The notes under the pieces were generated by a model, which searched no databases, was not told the origin of the DNA, and saw only the letters and a program-made list of their open reading frames with translations. This document shows positions 5,351-7,882 of a DNA stretch of 7,882 nucleotides, piece after piece. Each line of letters opens with the position of its first letter. Within the stretch, counting starts at the first letter, position 1. Both the position numbers and the translations under genes were made by a program. Origin of the DNA: Acidobacteriota bacterium (GTDB lineage: Bacteria > Acidobacteriota > Terriglobia > Terriglobales > Acidobacteriaceae); contig JAJZJJ010000113.1 of assembly GCA_021810175.1 (NCBI GenBank), forward strand, positions 1 through 7,882. Reading direction: 5' to 3'.

Positions 5351-7696
5351 TTAGTCAGCGGCTGTTTCTGCCGGGCTTTGCTTTCTGGACTCCATCACTG
5401 AGTGCAGCATCTGGCTGTACTCGCCAAGCGTGCCGGAGGTAAAGAGAGTGTCATTGGAGGGCAGGACCAGGTCGCGGCGCGTTGCGCCGGTCTGGATCTG
5501 CACAAGGTCAGACTTGAGATGCTCGTCGTTGCCGGCCATGAGGTCGAGGCGTGGGAGGTCATAGGCAGGGACGAGGCGCTGGATTTCGTCGAAGATGGCG
5601 AATGGATCGAAGGGGCTCGCTTTGAGCTCCAACTGATGGGCGGTGAGCCAGACAGCGTGGCGATCGGCTTCGCCGGACTGTGTGCCGCGGGATTGGCCGA
5701 AGTCGGCGAGCAGGCCCTTGCCGAAGGGGACGAGCGACTTGATGTCATGGCCCATGTGACCGGCGAGGCGGACGATGAGATCGAAGTCGGAGCGGACGCC
5801 GGCCTTGTCGCCGGCCTTCTTGACGAGCTGGAGATCGCCGTAGGTATTGGTGGCGGTGCCGGCCTTCTCGTAGAGATTGGCAGCCGGGAGGATCACGTCA
5901 GCGAGCTTCGCGGTCTCAGTGAGGAACATGTCCTGCACGATGAGGAAAGTGTTCTTGAGAGCCGCGGGATCGACGCCGTAACGCTTGACGGGGTCTGCGC
6001 TGGCGACATAGAGGGCGGCGAGTTCGCCACGCCCGGCTGCGTCGAACATCTTGACCATGTCCATGCCGGCGGTCTGGGGCAGGGCAGCGCCGTATTCCTG
6101 CATGAAGCTGCCGGCGCCGGTGACGGGAACGTAGCCGGGGAGCAGGTCGGGCAGCAGGCCCATGTCTGACGCGCCGCGCGAGTTTGCGTAATCGCCGAGA
6201 CAGGCGAACTTTACGTTCGGGAAGCCCGCGCCGAAGGCGATGAGGGCTTCGATGTCGCGGCCACGGTACTCGGAGCCGAAGGCGATGACGATGGACTCTT
6301 CCTTGCGGAGGGCCTCGCGGAAGCCAGCAGCGTTGGCATTGCCTTCGAAGGTTTTTTCATTGCCGGCAAGGAAGGCGATGAGCGCACCGTAGTTTTCCTG
6401 CTGAATCTTGAGGAATCCGGTGGCCTGGCGGCGCAACTTGATGTCCTGATGGTTGGCGGCGTAGAGGCGCGCCTGATTATTACGGACATTGTTACGAATC
6501 TGCCAGGCGAGGAGCGGATGCTGCTCGGTGGGGTCGCTGCCGAGGACGAGAATGGCCTTTGCATCGGCGAAGTCGCGGATGGAGGCTTCCTTTTGCCCCT
6601 TTGCCTTGAGAGCGGCGAGGAAGCTGGGATAGTCCGCGGTGCGGTGGTGATCGATGTTGTTGGTGCCGAGGACGGTGCGGGCAAACTTCTGGAGGAGGTA
6701 GGCTTCCTCGTTGGTGATGCGGGTGGAACCGATGACGCCGATGGATTTGCCACCGCGGGTGTCACGAATTTCACGAAGCTGTTTGCCGGCAAAGTCGAGG
6801 GCTTCGTCCCAGGTGGCGGGCTTGAACTGGCCGTCAGGCTGCTTGAGCAGGGGCTGGGTGATGCGGTCTTCGTGGCTGGCGAAGTCGAAGGCGTAACGAC
6901 CCTTGATGCAGAGGAAGTCGTTGTTGAAGCCGCTCTTGTCGCGGTTGTCGCCACGGACGATTTCCATGCCGTCGTCTGCGCGGCGGACGCCGAGGGTGGT
7001 CTTGCAGCCGTCAGCGCAGTGGGTGCAGACGGTGGAGACATGGCTCATTTCCCAGGGGCGGGTCTTGTAGCGGTAGGTGCCGGAGGTGAGCGCGCCGACG
7101 GGGCAGATGTCGATGCACATGCCGCACTCTTCGCACTCGAGGTGATCCTGCTTGTTGGGGGCGATGACGGCGCCGGAGCCGCGATTCTGGATGCCGAGCG
7201 CCCAGACGTCCATGCCTTCGCCGCAGACGCGCACGCAGCGGTAGCAGAGGATGCAGCGCGGGCGGTCAAAGTAGACGACGGGCGACCACTGCTGCTCTTC
7301 GCGGTGGTTCTTGATTTCGACGAACTGCGACTGGTGCGCGCCGTACTTGAAGGTCATGTCCTGCAGCTCGCACTCGCCGCCGGCGTCACAGACGGGGCAG
7401 TCGAGGGGGTGGTTGCCGAGGAGCAGTTCGATGGTGGCCTTGCGGGCCTGGGCAATTTCGGGGCTCTCAGTGGTGACCACCATGCCGTCCGCGACGGGGG
7501 TGGTGCAGGCGGTCTGGAGCTTGGGCATTTTTTCTACGCGGACAACGCACATGCGGCAGGCGCCCTGCAGCGAGAGGCCGGGGTAGTAGCAGAACGCCGG
7601 GATCTCAATGCCGGCCTTGCGGCAGGCCTCAATGAGCAGCGTGCCCTTGGGGGCGGTGAGTTGCTTGCCATCGACGGTAAAGGTTACGTCAGCCAT
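5351..7696 (-). CDS. nuoG: NADH-quinone oxidoreductase subunit G (75-kDa Fe-S subunit)
   Basis: This 781-residue protein is the large peripheral-arm subunit of complex I and wires electrons from NuoF towards NuoI/NuoB. The start is taken as the ATG at 7694-7696 (MADVTFTVDG), because the frame upstream overlaps nuoF and has no homologous look. The Shine-Dalgarno is poor (ACAGGA directly abutting the ATG). The N-terminal 2Fe-2S domain has Cys36, 47, 50 and 64 (cluster N1b). GNHPLDCPVC and GGEC supply His96, Cys100, Cys103 and Cys109 (N5). Cys148, 151, 154 and 198 fit N4. Cys224, 227, 231 and 263 fit N7. From about residue 280 comes a molybdopterin-oxidoreductase-like domain, which in this family binds no molybdenum. 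Length is close to Thermus Nqo3 (about 783) and well short of E. coli NuoG (about 910). Oddly, Cys158, 188, 191 and 194 complete a second ferredoxin-type motif, predicting an extra [4Fe-4S] cluster. NAD-dependent formate dehydrogenase or hydrogenase subunits are alternatives, excluded by the neighbours. Confidence 0.97.
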   Translation of the reverse strand: MADVTFTVDGKQLTAPKGTLLIEACRKAGIEIPAFCYYPGLSLQGACRMCVVRVEKMPKLQTACTTPVADGMVVTTESPEIAQARKATIELLLGNHPLDCPVCDAGGECELQDMTFKYGAHQSQFVEIKNHREEQQWSPVVYFDRPRCILCYRCVRVCGEGMDVWALGIQNRGSGAVIAPNKQDHLECEECGMCIDICPVGALTSGTYRYKTRPWEMSHVSTVCTHCADGCKTTLGVRRADDGMEIVRGDNRDKSGFNNDFLCIKGRYAFDFASHEDRITQPLLKQPDGQFKPATWDEALDFAGKQLREIRDTRGGKSIGVIGSTRITNEEAYLLQKFARTVLGTNNIDHHRTADYPSFLAALKAKGQKEASIRDFADAKAILVLGSDPTEQHPLLAWQIRNNVRNNQARLYAANHQDIKLRRQATGFLKIQQENYGALIAFLAGNEKTFEGNANAAGFREALRKEESIVIAFGSEYRGRDIEALIAFGAGFPNVKFACLGDYANSRGASDMGLLPDLLPGYVPVTGAGSFMQEYGAALPQTAGMDMVKMFDAAGRGELAALYVASADPVKRYGVDPAALKNTFLIVQDMFLTETAKLADVILPAANLYEKAGTATNTYGDLQLVKKAGDKAGVRSDFDLIVRLAGHMGHDIKSLVPFGKGLLADFGQSRGTQSGEADRHAVWLTAHQLELKASPFDPFAIFDEIQRLVPAYDLPRLDLMAGNDEHLKSDLVQIQTGATRRDLVLPSNDTLFTSGTLGEYSQMLHSVMESRKQSPAETAAD

Positions 7697-7710
7697 TCCT
7701 GTCTCGTTTC

Positions 7711-7882
7711 TTAAACGGTTGCCAGTTCGTAGTCCGGGGCCGGGTGATAGGGGCATCCCTTGCCGTTGAGGTGATCTTCAAATTCTTTGCGGAACTTTTT
7801 GACGAAGGCCGCAGTCGGCATGGCCGCGGCGTCACCCAGTGGGCAAAAGGTGCGGCCCAGCATGTTGTCAGCAATGTACTTG
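7711..7882 (-). CDS. nuoF: NADH-quinone oxidoreductase subunit F, C-terminal end (partial)
   Basis: The frame entering from the right edge encodes the last 56 residues of a protein ending in ELATV and a TAA stop at 7711-7713. It contains GRTFCPLGDAAAMP, the C-terminal signature of NuoF (51-kDa subunit). The Cys in TFCPLGD is the isolated fourth ligand of [4Fe-4S] cluster N3; the other three ligands and the FMN and NADH sites lie upstream, outside the window. NuoF is the cytoplasmic entry point of complex I, oxidising NADH and passing electrons to NuoG. A second Cys (GCPYHPAPDY) sits in the variable tail and is not a known ligand. The gene is followed by nuoG after 14 nt. The related fusion families HoxF and HydB share the signature, but the nuoG/nuoH context supports nuoF. 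Confidence 0.93.
   Translation of the reverse strand, partial: KYIADNMLGRTFCPLGDAAAMPTAAFVKKFRKEFEDHLNGKGCPYHPAPDYELATV

Noticed and set aside
6449..7714. A 421-codon plus-strand open frame opposite nuoG
   Set aside because: Same cause. It is rich in Ala, Gly, Val and acidic residues with no domain, and it lies over the conserved Fe-S region of nuoG.
7697..7756. Upstream extension of nuoG by 20 codons (start at 7756)
   Set aside because: The extension overlaps the end of nuoF and has no family resemblance. The 2Fe-2S domain begins directly after the ATG at 7696.

Overview
The window is a continuous stretch of the operon for respiratory complex I (proton-pumping NADH:quinone oxidoreductase). 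All genes lie on the minus strand, so transcription runs from high to low coordinates. In transcription order it holds: the 3' end of nuoF (7711-7882), complete nuoG (5351-7696), nuoH (4279-5328), nuoJ (3681-4214), nuoK (3364-3678) and nuoL (1367-3367), a 186-nt spacer, and the 5' part of nuoM (1-1180), which runs off the left edge. nuoM starts with GTG and is open to the window edge.

The DNA is GC-rich (about 60% by eye) with Shine-Dalgarno sites before several genes and ATG or GTG starts, so it is bacterial. The 14-subunit nuo order, a Thermus-like short NuoG and the general style of the proteins suggest Acidobacteriota (Terriglobia/subdivision 1). That taxonomic guess is from memory of family resemblance and is only moderate. 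No mobile element, tRNA, rRNA or CRISPR array is visible.

How the parts work together: NuoF (NADH/FMN site, cluster N3) passes electrons to NuoG (N1b, N4, N5, N7). Electrons then normally pass through NuoI (N6a, N6b) and NuoB (N2) to quinone at the NuoH interface. NuoH, J and K link the quinone site to the antiporter-like pumps NuoL, NuoM and NuoN. Spacing is tight: 14 nt F-G, 22 nt G-H, 64 nt H-J, 2 nt J-K, a 4-nt ATGA overlap K-L, then 186 nt L-M.

This is a housekeeping locus, and I see no undescribed system. Four things deserve a second look. (1) nuoI is absent from its usual place between nuoH and nuoJ. (2) NuoG carries a complete second CxxCxxCxxxC motif, predicting one more [4Fe-4S] cluster than the E. 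coli or Thermus protein. (3) NuoM has a three-residue deletion in a core channel helix, and two conserved channel histidines are replaced by Gln and Glu. (4) A perfect 9-bp stem-loop sits one base after the nuoL stop, at the head of the only long spacer, which also holds short open frames of uncertain status.
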